In this document: positions 32,261 through 42,518 of the stretch, one piece after another
How positions within the stretch are numbered: the first letter of the stretch is position 1
Layout: the number at the start of each line of letters is the position of its first letter
NCBI GenBank assembly: GCA_002049455.2
Contig: KV918789.1
Span: 310,001-374,000, forward strand
From: Porphyra umbilicalis
Taxonomy: Eukaryota; Rhodophyta; Bangiophyceae; Bangiales; Bangiaceae
Direction of reading: 5' to 3'
DNA length: 64,000 bases
Program-made: the position numbers and the translations under genes
Notes under the pieces: model-generated
The model's input: only the letters and a program-made list of their open reading frames with translations
What the model was told of the DNA's origin: nothing
Databases searched by the model: none

Positions 32261-33000
32261 TTGCCGCCACCGCCACCGCCGTCGTTGGGGGCCACGGGGG
32301 AAGGGTGCTTCGCCAATTCCTTCCCGCCGCCGGGGCCGCCGACCGCCGGCGTGCCGCCGGCGGGCAGCCTCGACGACCGCCTCCGTGCGGTGGTGTTGGC
32401 AATGCCAGCGGCCGCGCCGGCGGCCGCGCCCGCCGCGCTGGCCAACGACGGCGGTGGCCACAGCAGCAGCGGCAGCGATAGCGGGGACGCCGGCGCGGGC
32501 GTCGGCCAAACCACCGCCGCGGGGGTGCCCCCCCTCCCCCCCGTGGCGCCGTCCCACTTTTGCGCCGGCCACGACTTCTTTGAGCTGTACGCGCCCGCCA
32601 CCGCCAACGCCGCCTTTGTGGCGTTTTGGACGACCGCCACCGCCGCCCTCTCGCGGCTGTACCGGTCCCCCCTGCCCACGGTGGTGGCGGCGCGCGGGTT
32701 GGCGTGCGCCGCCGGCACGGGGCTGGCGCTCACCGCCGACGTGCGGCTCGCCGCCGACGCGGTCGGCGGCACCAATGGGGACGGGGGCACCGCGGCGGGG
32801 GCGACCAAGATTGGGCTCCACGAGGTCGCCCTCGGCCTCCCCGTGCCGCCCCGGTGGGCAGACTTGACCGCCCGCCTCCTCGGCGGGTCCTCGGCACCGG
32901 CCGCCGCCTGTCGGCCGCCGACGCGGCGGCAGTCGGCCTCGTCGACGCGGTCCGCCGCCGCCGCCGCCGCCGCCGCCATCGCCTCCCTGCCCCCCTCTCG
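32261..33000 (+). CDS. Enoyl-CoA delta-isomerase-like (crotonase-family) protein, frame disturbed
   Basis: The crotonase fold is recognisable. A strand RAVVLA is separated by a low-complexity insert from the oxyanion-hole segment HFCAGHDFFELY. FWTTATAALSRLYRSPLP follows, then the core GLACAAGTGLALTADVRLAAD, then KIGLHEVALGLPVP, whose Glu matches the catalytic Glu of ECI1-type isomerases. This family shifts double bonds of unsaturated acyl-CoAs in beta-oxidation. The next expected block, TGRRLSAADAAAVGLVDAV, sits in another frame (about 32886-32955), and the flanking Ala-rich helix returns to the first frame. Two small indels, biological or from assembly, are implied. The start is not resolved. 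Confidence 0.6.
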
Positions 33001-33713
33001 CCGGCACCAACGACCGCACCGAGCCGTAGCACCGAAAGCGGGACGGGCGGCGCCGGCGCGGCGCTGGCGCTTGGCGGCCGATCCACCCCCCCCCCACCCC
33101 CGCCCACGCGACCGCCGCGACGCCCGCCGAGGCTGTGGCGGGCGTCAGCGCCAGCCGTAGCGGGGACGCCCCAAAACAGTGGTCGGCCCCCCACCGCCGG
33201 TCGACCACGGGCGTCGTGGGCGGGGAGGGCGGGGCCAACGTGGTGCAAACCTGAGTCGGAACGCACGTTGATAGAGCTGCCGTACGGAGGGTATTTCGGG
33301 GCTTTTTACAAGAAAGACGCGTTTGCACGAGGGCACACGATAATCACCACTTCGCAGCTGCCACAACGCCCCTCTCCCCGCGTCGCGCCACACGCGTTAC
33401 CCGCGTCCCAGCCCCGCCTAGCCTCGCCGGGCCAGCCGACGCACCGCTCCACGGAGGGGACTGCGTCCTCAGACCGCCGCCCGACGACGCTACCCTAACA
33501 ACCGAGGCAGACGTGGTGGGGGCAGAAGCTGCCGCCCACATTTGTGCGCGCATCGGCCGGCGCAGGTAGGTCGTCAGCGGTGAAGGGGCACGCCCAGAGA
33601 GCAGCGCCGTGCGCCGCGAGGGCGGCGCAGGGGAACGGGGCAACTATGTGACTTCCGCGCCGGCCGTGGTGACGGTAGCGTCGGCGGCGGCAGTGGCGGT
33701 GGTATCTCTTTCA
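33001..33713. other. Spacer after the isomerase-like block; no gene recognised
   Basis: GC-rich to mixed sequence. Open frames overlap on both strands without recognisable domains. Confidence 0.4.
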
Positions 33714-33715
33714 TA

Positions 33716-33837
33716 CAGCCGTTCTCTAAAAAAAATCCCGCACTCCATCTGTTGCAAAACTGTTCCAAATCGGCAGAGAGGCCGGTTTGGAACAGTTGAG
33801 GGACAGTTGGAGTGCGGGAGTTTTGAGAGAACGGCTG
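33716..33837. mobile_element. Hairpin MITE, Tc1/mariner-like (122 bp)
   Basis: Two arms of about 55-60 bp begin CAGCCGTTCTCT and fold almost completely on each other. TA stands immediately outside each end (33714-33715 and 33838-33839), the duplication typical of Tc1/mariner. A half copy with the same tip lies at 36547-36590. Confidence 0.75.
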
Positions 33838-34373
33838 TAGGCTGAGGTTTCGGCTGCCGTTCACTCATCGTGGGAAGACGGACCGGCCTGTCCGTACACT
33901 TTCTGGAACCTGTCCAGAAGGGCTGGTGGTCCATGTTCCGACAATGTCGTCATGTTATTCGGGTGCTGGAGAGCAGGGCTCTTTCGAGAGGCGCCTCTTA
34001 TGTAGTCAGCGGTCGTACATGCCATGCGGGCGTGCGGCGGCGCTGCCAGACCGAGTTTTGGTTGCCCGTCCGTGTGTCTTTGGCAGGGGGGTGCGGCGTA
34101 CGTCGCCGCGCACGTCTGGATGGGCATCGGCAGTAGAGAGACAGTCACAGCAGCGTCGGCGAATTTCCTTGTCTTCGCGGACGCTCGACCCAACTCCTGC
34201 ACCATGGGCCTCGCTCCAGACAGGCGACCGGGGACCGCCGCCCCCCCCCTAGCGGTGCTTCTTAGCCTCCAGCCCCCCCCTCCCGTATCCACGCTGGTGT
34301 CTGGGAACAGCTCCCTCTCAACAGAATCCCTGCGCCGTTGTTGACCGTCGCTGCCCCTCGTCCCCCACCCTCC

Positions 34374-35951
34374 TCACGGCGCGTTGAGTAGCTGCGCCCA
34401 GCTAGTTCCGACCGTCGTTGTCCACGCCACCCATTCTCCCGCCATCGCGTCGTCGAGCCATACCCCCAGGTAAGCGGCAATGATGCGCACGGCAGGGGCA
34501 CCGAGCAGCTGCGCCTGCGCCTGCGCTACCCGCATCCCCTCCTCCCCCCCCGCATTGCCCTGTCGCACTGCCGCCATGGATACCCCAAAATCTATACCCG
34601 GGTCGACGGCTGCGGCCTTGAGAGCGACTAAGAGGACCAGCTGGTCGGCGCGCCCGCACCTGAGGGGCCCCGTAAAGTGAAGCGACAGAAGCATGCCGAC
34701 ATACTGAAGAAGGTACGCTAGCTCGTTCAGCGCCGGATTGCGCGCGTCCAGCCACAGCTGCCAATCGGTGGCGAGGTCCTGGTGCTCGCTCTCCTGTCGG
34801 AGCCAGTCGTAGAGAGCATACGGCGACACGTCGCGCATCAGCAAGTTGAGCTCTGTCCCCGCCTCGACAAAATCATCGCCGAGGCCCCCGTACTGGGCCG
34901 CTACTTCAGGGCGCACGCGCGAAATGAGCGTCTTCGACGCGCGTGGGTAGAGCGGGGAAGCGACCTCTGCAGGGTTGTCGGGCGAGCTTGTGCGCTTGAA
35001 GAGCAGCCGCCACGGCTGGAGGCCCTTGTTCCGCGACAGTATACCGTCGGCCGCCACCTTCCATTTGTCCGTATCTGTCACGTGGAGGCTAATCGCGTTG
35101 ACAACCTCGCTCGCCTTGAGTGACATGATGCCGCGCGACACACGCTTCTGGAACAGACGAGAGTCGTTGCCCCCCCATGCGACCGACATATCCGACGCCG
35201 TGTGGTGTACGTACACCTGCAGGTAGCCCGCCTCGCCGACGTGCGCATTGTCATGCGGGTCCCGCTCCCGCGCTTGCGTCGCCACCGCGTCAGCAACAAT
35301 ATTCATCGCTTCCGTAACGTCGTGGCGCACCCGCCGGTGTGCTCCCACCCGCCAGTTGTGGGGGTTGAAGCGGGATTCAGTGGCAAGCGTTAGAAGCCGC
35401 CGCGACGCGCGTGCAATGCTGTCACGCCAGAGCACCTCGTGTACGTCGCGCAGCCACTCTTGGGACCGCGGTCGCGCGGTTCGGCTGCGCCCCGACCAGC
35501 ACTCGTACAGAAGCTTGCGGAAGCGGTGCGTGCGGAACGCCTGCACCAACACTCGGTTGACGCCGACGCCAAGCTCCAGCGCTAGCAGCAGGATGGTCGC
35601 GTCAACAGACTCACCCTTGATAAACGCCGCCACATCCAAGCCGAGAGCCAACGCCAGCAGCGCGTTGGCGATTGCAAACCACCACCACTCCTGCGTAGCC
35701 ATCCACAGACGAAGGGACCATAGTCCCTCCGCTTCGAGGATGGTCGTTAGCGCATAGTAGCCGGCATAGGTGAGGTTGGCGAAGCCGCCGACGAGGACTG
35801 CTGCCAACCTCAGCGCAGTACGGTTGGGGTCGACGTCGGTCAACTCTCGACGGACGGCCGACACTTGGTTCTCGATGTCCTCGAGCAGAACCAGGATGCG
35901 CCCGAGGCCCTGTCGCTGCACCAGGGAGATGCTCTCGCCAGGCCGCAGCAT
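34374..35951 (-). CDS. Multi-pass membrane protein, 525 residues, unknown family
   Basis: A single uninterrupted frame with balanced composition, unlike the repeat-driven frames nearby. I chose the ATG at 35951 (MLRPGESISLVQRQG) because the upstream in-frame extension to 36038 is low-complexity and lies in a pyrimidine-rich leader. Residues 10-40 look helical or coiled (ILVLLEDIENQVSAVRREL). Hydrophobic segments fall at about 46-72, 88-111 and 117-139. A long, mostly soluble region follows, with conserved-looking blocks such as DKWKVAADGILSRNKGLQPW and two weaker hydrophobic stretches near 415-470. I recognise no family. It looks like an intact host gene. Confidence 0.8.
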   Translation of the reverse strand: MLRPGESISLVQRQGLGRILVLLEDIENQVSAVRRELTDVDPNRTALRLAAVLVGGFANLTYAGYYALTTILEAEGLWSLRLWMATQEWWWFAIANALLALALGLDVAAFIKGESVDATILLLALELGVGVNRVLVQAFRTHRFRKLLYECWSGRSRTARPRSQEWLRDVHEVLWRDSIARASRRLLTLATESRFNPHNWRVGAHRRVRHDVTEAMNIVADAVATQARERDPHDNAHVGEAGYLQVYVHHTASDMSVAWGGNDSRLFQKRVSRGIMSLKASEVVNAISLHVTDTDKWKVAADGILSRNKGLQPWRLLFKRTSSPDNPAEVASPLYPRASKTLISRVRPEVAAQYGGLGDDFVEAGTELNLLMRDVSPYALYDWLRQESEHQDLATDWQLWLDARNPALNELAYLLQYVGMLLSLHFTGPLRCGRADQLVLLVALKAAAVDPGIDFGVSMAAVRQGNAGGEEGMRVAQAQAQLLGAPAVRIIAAYLGVWLDDAMAGEWVAWTTTVGTSWAQLLNAP

Positions 35952-36871
35952 TGTGCCAGGGCGGCACCGTCGAAAGTGGAAGTAGAGGTGGGAAGGGGGG
36001 GGGAGGGGGAGGCCGCCTTGCCGAGAGGAGCAACGCACGAGCGCTACGCTCGCACCTCAAAGCAGTGTCCGGGAGAGGCGGCAATCTCAGCGGCTCAGCG
36101 ACCCCGCGACGGAGTAGGAACACATATTACATCGGCTGCTGTCATCACAGCGGGCGGGTGCAGTTGCTGCTGCTAACCTGGCAGCTGCTGACTTGGCAGC
36201 GAAACCAGCAGCTGACTTGGCAGCGAGACCAGCTGCTGACTTGGCAGCGAGACCAGCTTCTGACTAGACAGCGACAGCAGCCGCTGACTCTGTGAGCACT
36301 TCGGCAAGAATGCAACGGAGTCACAGTGTAAATAGCAATCGACGCAACCTCGCAGGCCGGCGTCCCCCGCAACGCGTCGAAGGTGGACATCCATCGGCGG
36401 AATCTGGTCTGCCGAGCGAGCTCCCCCCTTCCTCCGCAACCGGTGCGGTGGCGCCCTCAAATGCCGCGCCGTCGATCATATGCCACGATTTAGTTTGCAG
36501 TGTGTCATCTGTCTCGAACGGGTGTCAGGGCGACCTCCACCTCCTCCAGCCGTTCTCTCAAAAACCCTTCCCTCCAACTCCAACTGTGGCCTAACGAATC
36601 CAAATCGGCCTCTGTGGGGAGAAAGAGTCCAATATTCCCCGGCCTTTACGGCGGAGCCACCAACGTGTGTTCCACACAATCTTCGTGAATCGTGGTGCAG
36701 ACGTGGCAAATACGGCTCGACGTGTCCGAGTCAGCGTTGGTGGACGAAGTCCAATTTATAGCCAAGCCAACCGATTGCCCACCCCTAACTAAAATAGCCC
36801 CCCTCTAACAGATGGGCTTTCAACCGATTCAGAATGCCCGCCGGGCCCCTGCACACTCGATAACCTGGATG
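35952..36871. other. Upstream region of the membrane-protein gene; repeats, no gene
   Basis: A purine-rich tract (35990-36015) precedes the gene as a pyrimidine-rich leader on its strand. A 24-bp tandem repeat lies at 36180-36290 and a half hairpin MITE at 36547-36590. No other coding signal is evident. Confidence 0.5.
36180..36290. repeat. 24-bp tandem repeat, about five units
   Basis: The unit is close to CTGACTTGGCAGCGAGACCA with a few further bases. Confidence 0.8.
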
Positions 36872-37243
36872 TAGGGTTGCACACAACGCCCCTACTTCGG
36901 GGGCGTCAGGGGCGCGCGACGGATAAGAAGCCTTACTGACGCCCCATTAGGCAGCCAAAACGCCCTCACGACGCCCCAAGTAGCACCCTCAAAATTCATA
37001 ATATCGGACAAGTGGCACCCTTAATGTGCTCTCACGCTGTCAAGACTGGGCGCCTGTCCCAAACCAAGGTGCTCAGCCGCCACCTGCCGAACCATGTATA
37101 CCCCCCTGAAAACTTTCTCTTTGCGACGCCTTGCTGACTCCCTTTTGAGTTGGGGCGTTAGGGGCGCACGACGCCCAAATGACGCCCTGGTGACGCCCTT
37201 AACGACGCCCTTAACGACGCCCCGGGCGTTCCGAGCAGCCCTA
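36872..37243. mobile_element. hAT-type MITE, copy 3, with 8-bp duplication
   Basis: Tips are TAGGGTTGC and GCAGCCCTA. The flanks carry an exact 8-bp duplication CCTGGATG (36864-36871 and 37244-37251), which assigns the family to hAT. The body matches copies at 118 and 500. This copy gives the uninterrupted sequence of the site split by the Harbinger element. Confidence 0.88.
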
Positions 37244-37251
37244 CCTGGATG

Positions 37252-37888
37252 GCAACGAAAAAATCGTTGCATTTTATCCGATGAATCAATCTGCAATTAA
37301 TCGCCGATTAATAAGGAGCCGATCACATGCATTTAAGGCATCTTTTAATTCTATCGCGGTGCCAGCGAGGCAGCGACCTGAAACGTCGCTGACGCAGCCG
37401 ACCATCTACCCCCCGCAATAGGTTCACTCACACGTCGGAAGACGCAGGCGACTCGGCGTCACGACGCGTTCGATGAACCAATTAAATTCCCTCGACACAT
37501 CAAGTCATTCACACGCTTCGGAAAGATTGAAATCACTGCACTCCTGACCTGGCGGCCGCTTCCAGTATTTGTTTTTTGTTTGTTGTTCGCACCGTCCGCC
37601 ACAGTGTATGTCCCATGCGAGCGCGCATCTGTGTGGCGCCTGCACGGGTGCACGCCCGCGTGCGTGAAAGCACACAGACGCGCGCGGCGCTCGACAAGAC
37701 TGCGCGTGCGACCATCCGCCCTGGCTCGCACGCACGCCCCCACCTCTGCGCACTCTTTGGTTTCAACGCGCAGTCACCGGCTGGCCGTGGCAGCTTGCGC
37801 CACCTCTCTTCCCCTCCCCGCCCCCGTCCCCCCCTCCGCCCCTCCCTTCCCTTCCTGGTTTTCGCATCCACTGCACGCTCTTTTGTCA
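37252..37888. other. Spacer; no gene recognised
   Basis: Contains a small palindrome ATTAATCGCCGATTAAT near 37296-37312. No coding feature is supported. Confidence 0.45.
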
Positions 37889-37960
37889 TGGCGGACGATA
37901 TGCCGGCGGGCTCCAGCCCGCCCGCCGATACGGCATCTACGGAACATGCGTTTTCATAGG
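37889..37960 (+). other. Short frame MADDMPAG..., possible start of a Harbinger partner gene
   Basis: It has an ATG after a pyrimidine-rich leader, then MADDMPAGSSPPADTASTE and a stop after 23 residues. It faces the Harbinger transposase fragment on the other strand, the same geometry as the SAP frame at 51772. Confidence 0.25.
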
Positions 37961-38168
37961 GCCCTAAGCGAAAGAGGGTGATGGCGAGCTGTAACTCCAG
38001 CTTCACTTGAGCCCCCCCTCGTCGGCGAGAAGAGACAGGTCGAGCGCGTGTCAGGAAAAGGTTTTTGAGCTTTTCAAATTTTGACCTGTCGACTCGAAAA
38101 AGCTTGCGGAAGTGCCCCTTCGACGCGCTGTAGAAAACCAGCCTAAACAAAGCGTCGGTCTTGACCAC
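37930..38168 (-). pseudogene. PIF/Harbinger transposase, N-terminal fragment
   Basis: It reads HFRKLFRVDRSKFEKLKNLF, then KLELQLAITLFRLGPYENA and SVDAVSAGG. This is the N-terminal helical domain that precedes the DDE core in Harbinger transposases. The catalytic core is absent: beyond 37930 the sequence changes to Arg/Ala-rich spacer. It probably derives from a deletion of an autonomous element. Confidence 0.6.
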
Positions 38169-38805
38169 CCCGCCCCTGTCCCTCCGCAGGTACCGCCGTG
38201 CGTGCGTTTGGTGCAGGGTGTGCCATGATAGCCCCCCTCAGAGCAAACCCGACAACGTCGATCCCATTCTCCAATTGGGGAATCTAGAGGTGCAACGTGT
38301 GACACGCTGAATGACAAGCCCATTCTGGGGGCCCTGTTTTGGGCCAGGCGCGATGTAGTTGGGTTGAAACGAGCCACGAGACCGTCCGAATGGGGTCATT
38401 ATTGCTGGGTTGAGCCTAGCCCCATTCTGCTACATCAAATTTGAGTGAAACCGAAGAAGCGCTAAAGGATCTCCATCGGTGCTTAATGAAACGGAGCCAC
38501 CGAAAATATGGCCTGAAAGCGTGTGAAGTAGTCGCGGTGAGATCGCCACGTCCCTATCAAGCGCCAGATATGCCGCTACAATCGTCGAAACCGATGACAA
38601 CGTCGAAGAAAGGGGAATTTAAAGGGACTATCGGGCCGACACCTGGCACGGCCACGACATAAACAGGGCACCCAAAAGTGCGACGGGCCCTGGGCACTGT
38701 GCGATCTCCTCGTGTGCAGTCTCTTCGTTTGCAATCGGATCTGTTCGGGGCACCCAAGAAGCGGTAGGCGGCTGGGCGGGCAAACAGGCCAACGGGCGTC
38801 GTCAC
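38169..38805. other. Spacer; no gene recognised
   Basis: Mixed-composition sequence with short frames only. Confidence 0.4.
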
Positions 38806-39243
38806 TTGTGCGATCCGCATCGTGCGGCAGGATCGTCGCGAGATGCCAACAGGTCAGATTTATCGCCAGCGACACTCTCGGGAGTTGTTTTCAAACCGCC
38901 CAGCCTTGGGGGAGGCGTTGTGATTGGCCGAAGCAGTAAATCGAACCAATCTGTCGCCCTGGATTGCATCACTTTTGCCAAAAACTGTACTTTTGGAATC
39001 TGGTCGACGCCACAAACTGTCCGTTTCGGTCCCACATGCCCAATGGTCGGTGTAACCTGGCCCGCGTCACCGGATGAGATCGTGCACGAGTGGGCCACTG
39101 AAGAGGGGGCGAAGCGCTTTGCGCAAATTGTGGACACAGTGACGGCACAGAATGGATGGCCAGTCAGTCACGTGACGAGCTCGTCATCCTTTGACGTTGG
39201 AACGACCTCCGCGCTAACGCCCTCTCTGGCTCTGGAGGCGTGA
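38806..39243 (+). CDS. Hypothetical 145-residue frame
   Basis: Ordinary composition with segments such as NQSVALDCITFAKNCTFG and DEIVHEWATEEGAKRFAQ. The opposite strand is also open for 110 codons, so the choice of strand is weak. No family recognised. Confidence 0.3.
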   Translation: MCDPHRAAGSSRDANRSDLSPATLSGVVFKPPSLGGGVVIGRSSKSNQSVALDCITFAKNCTFGIWSTPQTVRFGPTCPMVGVTWPASPDEIVHEWATEEGAKRFAQIVDTVTAQNGWPVSHVTSSSSFDVGTTSALTPSLALEA

Positions 39244-39261
39244 CGGCAGTCAGCGCCGCGA

Positions 39262-39455
39262 CTCGTCAGGGGCCGCCTCGCGGCCTCTCAGCTCTCCGAC
39301 GCAAGTCGCGCGGTCCCTCAGGCGTCCGACGTGGCCCGCGCGGCCCCTCAGCCGTCTGATGGGGGCCGCGCGGCCTCTCAGCCGTCCGACGTGGCCCGCG
39401 CGGCCCCCCAGCCGTCCGATGTGGCCCACGCGGCCCCCGAGCCGTCCCACGTGGG
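39262..39455 (+). repeat. 30-bp minisatellite, six to seven units
   Basis: The unit resembles GACGTGGCCCGCGCGGCCCC followed by TCAGCCGTCC. In one frame it reads PSDVARAAPQ. Confidence 0.85.
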
Positions 39456-39856
39456 TGGCGTGCATGCGTGCGGTTCCCGCCTTCAAACGGGTCGGCGTGA
39501 ACAGGCTGTGGTGGCGGGTCCCACTGGCTCGTCCCTCCGGATCGGCCCAGATTGAGTTGCGCGGACAGTGGGGCGCTGTGGACGTGCTCCACGTGTGTCG
39601 ACCGCCTGCCTGCGCGCTGGTCGGTCCCCGTGGGTGTCATTTCTTCGTGTGCCTGGGCCACTGCGAAGCGGGCCCGGCTGAGGGCTGGGCGCTCGCACGC
39701 CGTCGGACAGCAGGTGGGAGTGGGCGTGACGCGGAGACGCGCCTCCTTCCTGTGGCACGCACGCCGACGTGCTCTGTCGCCCGCGTCTCTTTCACCCTCG
39801 CGCGCCGTGTGCGAGCCCGACCTCACTCACCCTTCCCGCCCACCCCAACCGCTCGC

Positions 39857-40258
39857 ATGACGCGTGTTAAGGGCGCCGGGGACACGCGACGGCGCCGTGC
39901 ACAACGGCTCCGCAACGGTCGCCTGGCCGCCCCGCCCTCTCCGCCCTCCCCACACTGCACCTGTACGGGGCCGTGCAAGCACGGGGCCGCCGACGGGCGC
40001 CCCCCCCCCCCCCCCCCACCTCCTCCCCAACGGTGCGCGCCACCCCGCCACTGCTCCCGCCCCCGGTCCTGTCGCTGTGTCGGTCCCTGTGACCACGGCG
40101 CATTGGACGCTCCCCCCCCCCCCCGCCGCGGGCCATGCAGGCGCGCCTGCCATCCCACCCTGACCCCCGCCCCCCTCCATAGGGGCGGCGGGACAATCGC
40201 CCGCTTTTGGACGGCGGCCGGCCTCCCATACAAGAGCGCCGCGTTCGTTCACGGCTAG
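39857..40258 (+). CDS. Hypothetical Cys/His-repeat protein, 133 residues
   Basis: From the ATG at 39857 the frame contains two copies of a CxCxGPCxHGAxD motif (HCTCTGPCKHGAADG and SCRCVGPCDHGALDA) about 33 residues apart, separated by a poly-Pro run from a C-tract. The spacing of Cys and His suggests metal binding. No family is recognised. It is just upstream of a minisatellite and the SANT-like gene and could be part of its 5' region. Confidence 0.35.
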   Translation: MTRVKGAGDTRRRRAQRLRNGRLAAPPSPPSPHCTCTGPCKHGAADGRPPPPPPPPPQRCAPPRHCSRPRSCRCVGPCDHGALDAPPPPRRGPCRRACHPTLTPAPLHRGGGTIARFWTAAGLPYKSAAFVHG

Positions 40259-40344
40259 ACGACGGGCGCGACGGCCATCCGCCCTCACCTGGCGCATGGC
40301 GGTTTGCGCACCCGCACGGCGGTCGTGACTACCCCTTTTGGCCA

Positions 40345-40650
40345 AGCCCCCCGCGAGGGCCGGCGGGTCCCCCACAAGGCCCCCGTCGGTGGAGCCCCCC
40401 TCGAGGGCCGGCGGGTCCCCCACAAGGCCCCCCTCGGTGGGGCCCCCCTCGCGGACCAACGGGTCCCCGACAAGGCCCCCCTCGGTGGAGCCCCCCTCGC
40501 GGGCCGGCGGGTCCCCCACAAGGCCCCCCTCGGTGGAGCCCCCCTCGCGGGCCGGCGGGTCCCCCACAAGGCCCTCCTCGGTGGAGCCCCCCTCGCGGGC
40601 GGGCGGGTCCCCCACAAGGTCCTCCCCGGTGGAGCTCTCCTCGACGGCCG
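40345..40650. repeat. 48-bp minisatellite, six units
   Basis: The unit contains GGGCCGGCGGGTCCCCCAC and CAAGGCCCCCCTCGGTGGAG. All six frames stay open because 48 is a multiple of three. Confidence 0.88.
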
Positions 40651-41204
40651 TTGGACGACCATCGGTGCCCGTCCGGCGGCCCCCCCCCCTGTGGCGGTCC
40701 CACCTCTGGGCACCCCCCACCAAGCACGTGAGCTCCCGCCTGGCGGCCGCCGTCCATCCCTCCGACGCTCTGGAGCGGCGCGTCACCCGCCAATCCGCAC
40801 GGCGGGCACGCCTACGAGTGGGCGCTGACGCCCGCCCAACAGCCGAGCACATCCTCGCCGTTGATTTTGTTGCCCGCGCCGCCGCCGCCGTTGCCGCAGC
40901 TAACGCCGGCGGAGGCGGCGCGGCAACCGCTGTTCGTCATCGGCGGCAAACAAGTCCCGCCCCAGCAGCAGACGACGCAGGCGGCGGCGCCCCAACCACT
41001 TTACGTACTCGTCGGGAGCCACGCCCTGCCCCAGCAGCAGACTCCGCCGGAGGCGGCGCCCCAACAACTGTACGTCATCGCCGGGAGCCAAGCCCCGCCC
41101 CCGTCGTCGTATATGCTGGTGCCTGCTCGTGCCCAGCCTCCCCACCAAGGTCTCCTTCACCCCCCCCCGCCGTACCGGCAGTAAACGACAACGTGCCGGA
41201 GTCG

Positions 41205-42455
41205 ATGCGGTCTAGCCTAGGCTGGACTGATGAGGACCGCGTGCCGCTGTGCCGCGCATTTCTCGAGGTGAACGGTGATCCGGTTATGGCTACCGGGCGG
41301 TCAAAGGACGAGCTGTGGGCGGCTGTGCACAACAAGTGGACGGACCTGATGGCCGAGAAGGGTCCTCTGCGCGTCAAGCGCAACGTGAGCGCCCTGGAGA
41401 AGCAGTTCAAGAAGATTCGAAAGGGGGTGAGCACCTTTACCTCTCACTACCTGGCGGTCAAGAACGTGCAAACTACTGGCAACTTGTCGGAGGAGGACAT
41501 TATCAGTGGGGCCATCGCACGGTACTGCTCGCTGGACATCTACGAGGCCATCCGCAAAGACCGGGAGCAGGGCAAGCGCAAGGGCAAGGCGGCAAAGCGG
41601 AAGGCAAAGCTCGCGCATTGCAAGTGAGTGGCATGCTGGCGCGTGCTGCGCACGTCGGACAAGTTGAGCGGCGCTGCCAACACAACGGACGACCAGAGCG
41701 TGGACCCGGATGACTCGTCGGACGAGGACGCCGACAGCGGCAGCACGAGCAGCCCCAGTGCGCGCAACAAGGGCTACCAGCGCCGACCGTGTGGCATTAA
41801 GGCCGCCAAGCTGATGAGGTCCGAGGACGCGGGTATGGAGAGGGAGGTCAAGGCGAGCACGGCGGCTGTGGACAAGCTGACGGCGGCGCAGCAAGAGCGC
41901 ACCGCGCTGTACTTTTTCGACTCCCCCGCAATGCGCAACACCCCGGAGGCGGCCAAGTATCGCCGAGCTGTGATGCAGAAGATGATGGCAAGTGCCGGCC
42001 TGGCGGAGAAACCTGCGCCGCCTGCCCCACCAAAGCCTACCCCACCTGAGCCGGCCAAGACAAAACCTGCGACGGATATCCTCGTTGTCGAGGTCGACGA
42101 CGGCGTGGCCGCCCTGGAAGTCTCCTCCATCCCTGCTGATGCGACTTCGTCGGCGCCGCCGGCGCCCGCCTCAACCGCCGGAGCCAACTCGCCGCCGGGG
42201 GACGACCCACCGGCGGCGTCCGTGGCAGCAGATACCACTGCAGATGCCACGGCTCCGGCGGACAAGGCCGCGACGCCGGCGGCATCAGCGAAGCAGCGCA
42301 GCGGGGGGGGCGACAACCAACGCGGCCGCAAGGCGCAAGCCGCGAAGCAGCTGGCCGCCTCTGCGTCTCTCAACAAACCGCTCGAGACCACCCGCGGTCT
42401 CGAGCACAGCAGCGAGTCTGAAACAACGACGACGACCACCACGGAGTCTGAGTAG
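41205..42455 (+). CDS. SANT/Myb-like Harbinger-partner protein, cleaner copy (401 residues if spliced)
   Basis: From the ATG at 41205 (MRSSLGWTDEDR) a trihelical SANT-like domain spans about residues 5-75 (LCRAFLEVNGD, ELWAAVHNKWTDLM, VSALEKQFKKIRKG), then SHYLAVKNVQTTGN and a basic helix (KRKGKAAKRKAK). The first exon meets donor GTGAGT at 41624. A 45-nt candidate intron ends at 41668, and the frame resumes GAANTTDDQSVDPDD. The C-terminal half has GYQRRPCGIKAAKL, LYFFDSPAMRNTPEAAKYR, a Pro/Ala-rich linker and a Thr/Glu tail. Homology to 18729-20510 covers the whole length. It binds DNA by analogy. No catalytic transposase accompanies this copy. An upstream Gln/Pro-rich extension from about 40860 is possible. 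Confidence 0.75.
41624..41668 (+). other. Candidate 45-nt intron (or readthrough cassette) in the SANT-like gene
   Basis: It opens GTGAGT and ends TTGAG, with the same length and phase as 19600-19644. If retained, the frame meets TGA at 41625-41627 and then encodes CWRVLR. Confidence 0.5.
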
Positions 42456-42518
42456 TGTATTGAGTGTGTTACTTTGTTCTTTGCGCCGTAGCTCCATGTG
42501 ACAGCAGTCCGATACCAC

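Noticed and set aside
39827-40852. 341-codon minus-strand frame rich in GLVGDPP repeats
   Set aside because: It is generated by the 48-bp minisatellite; all other frames are equally open there.
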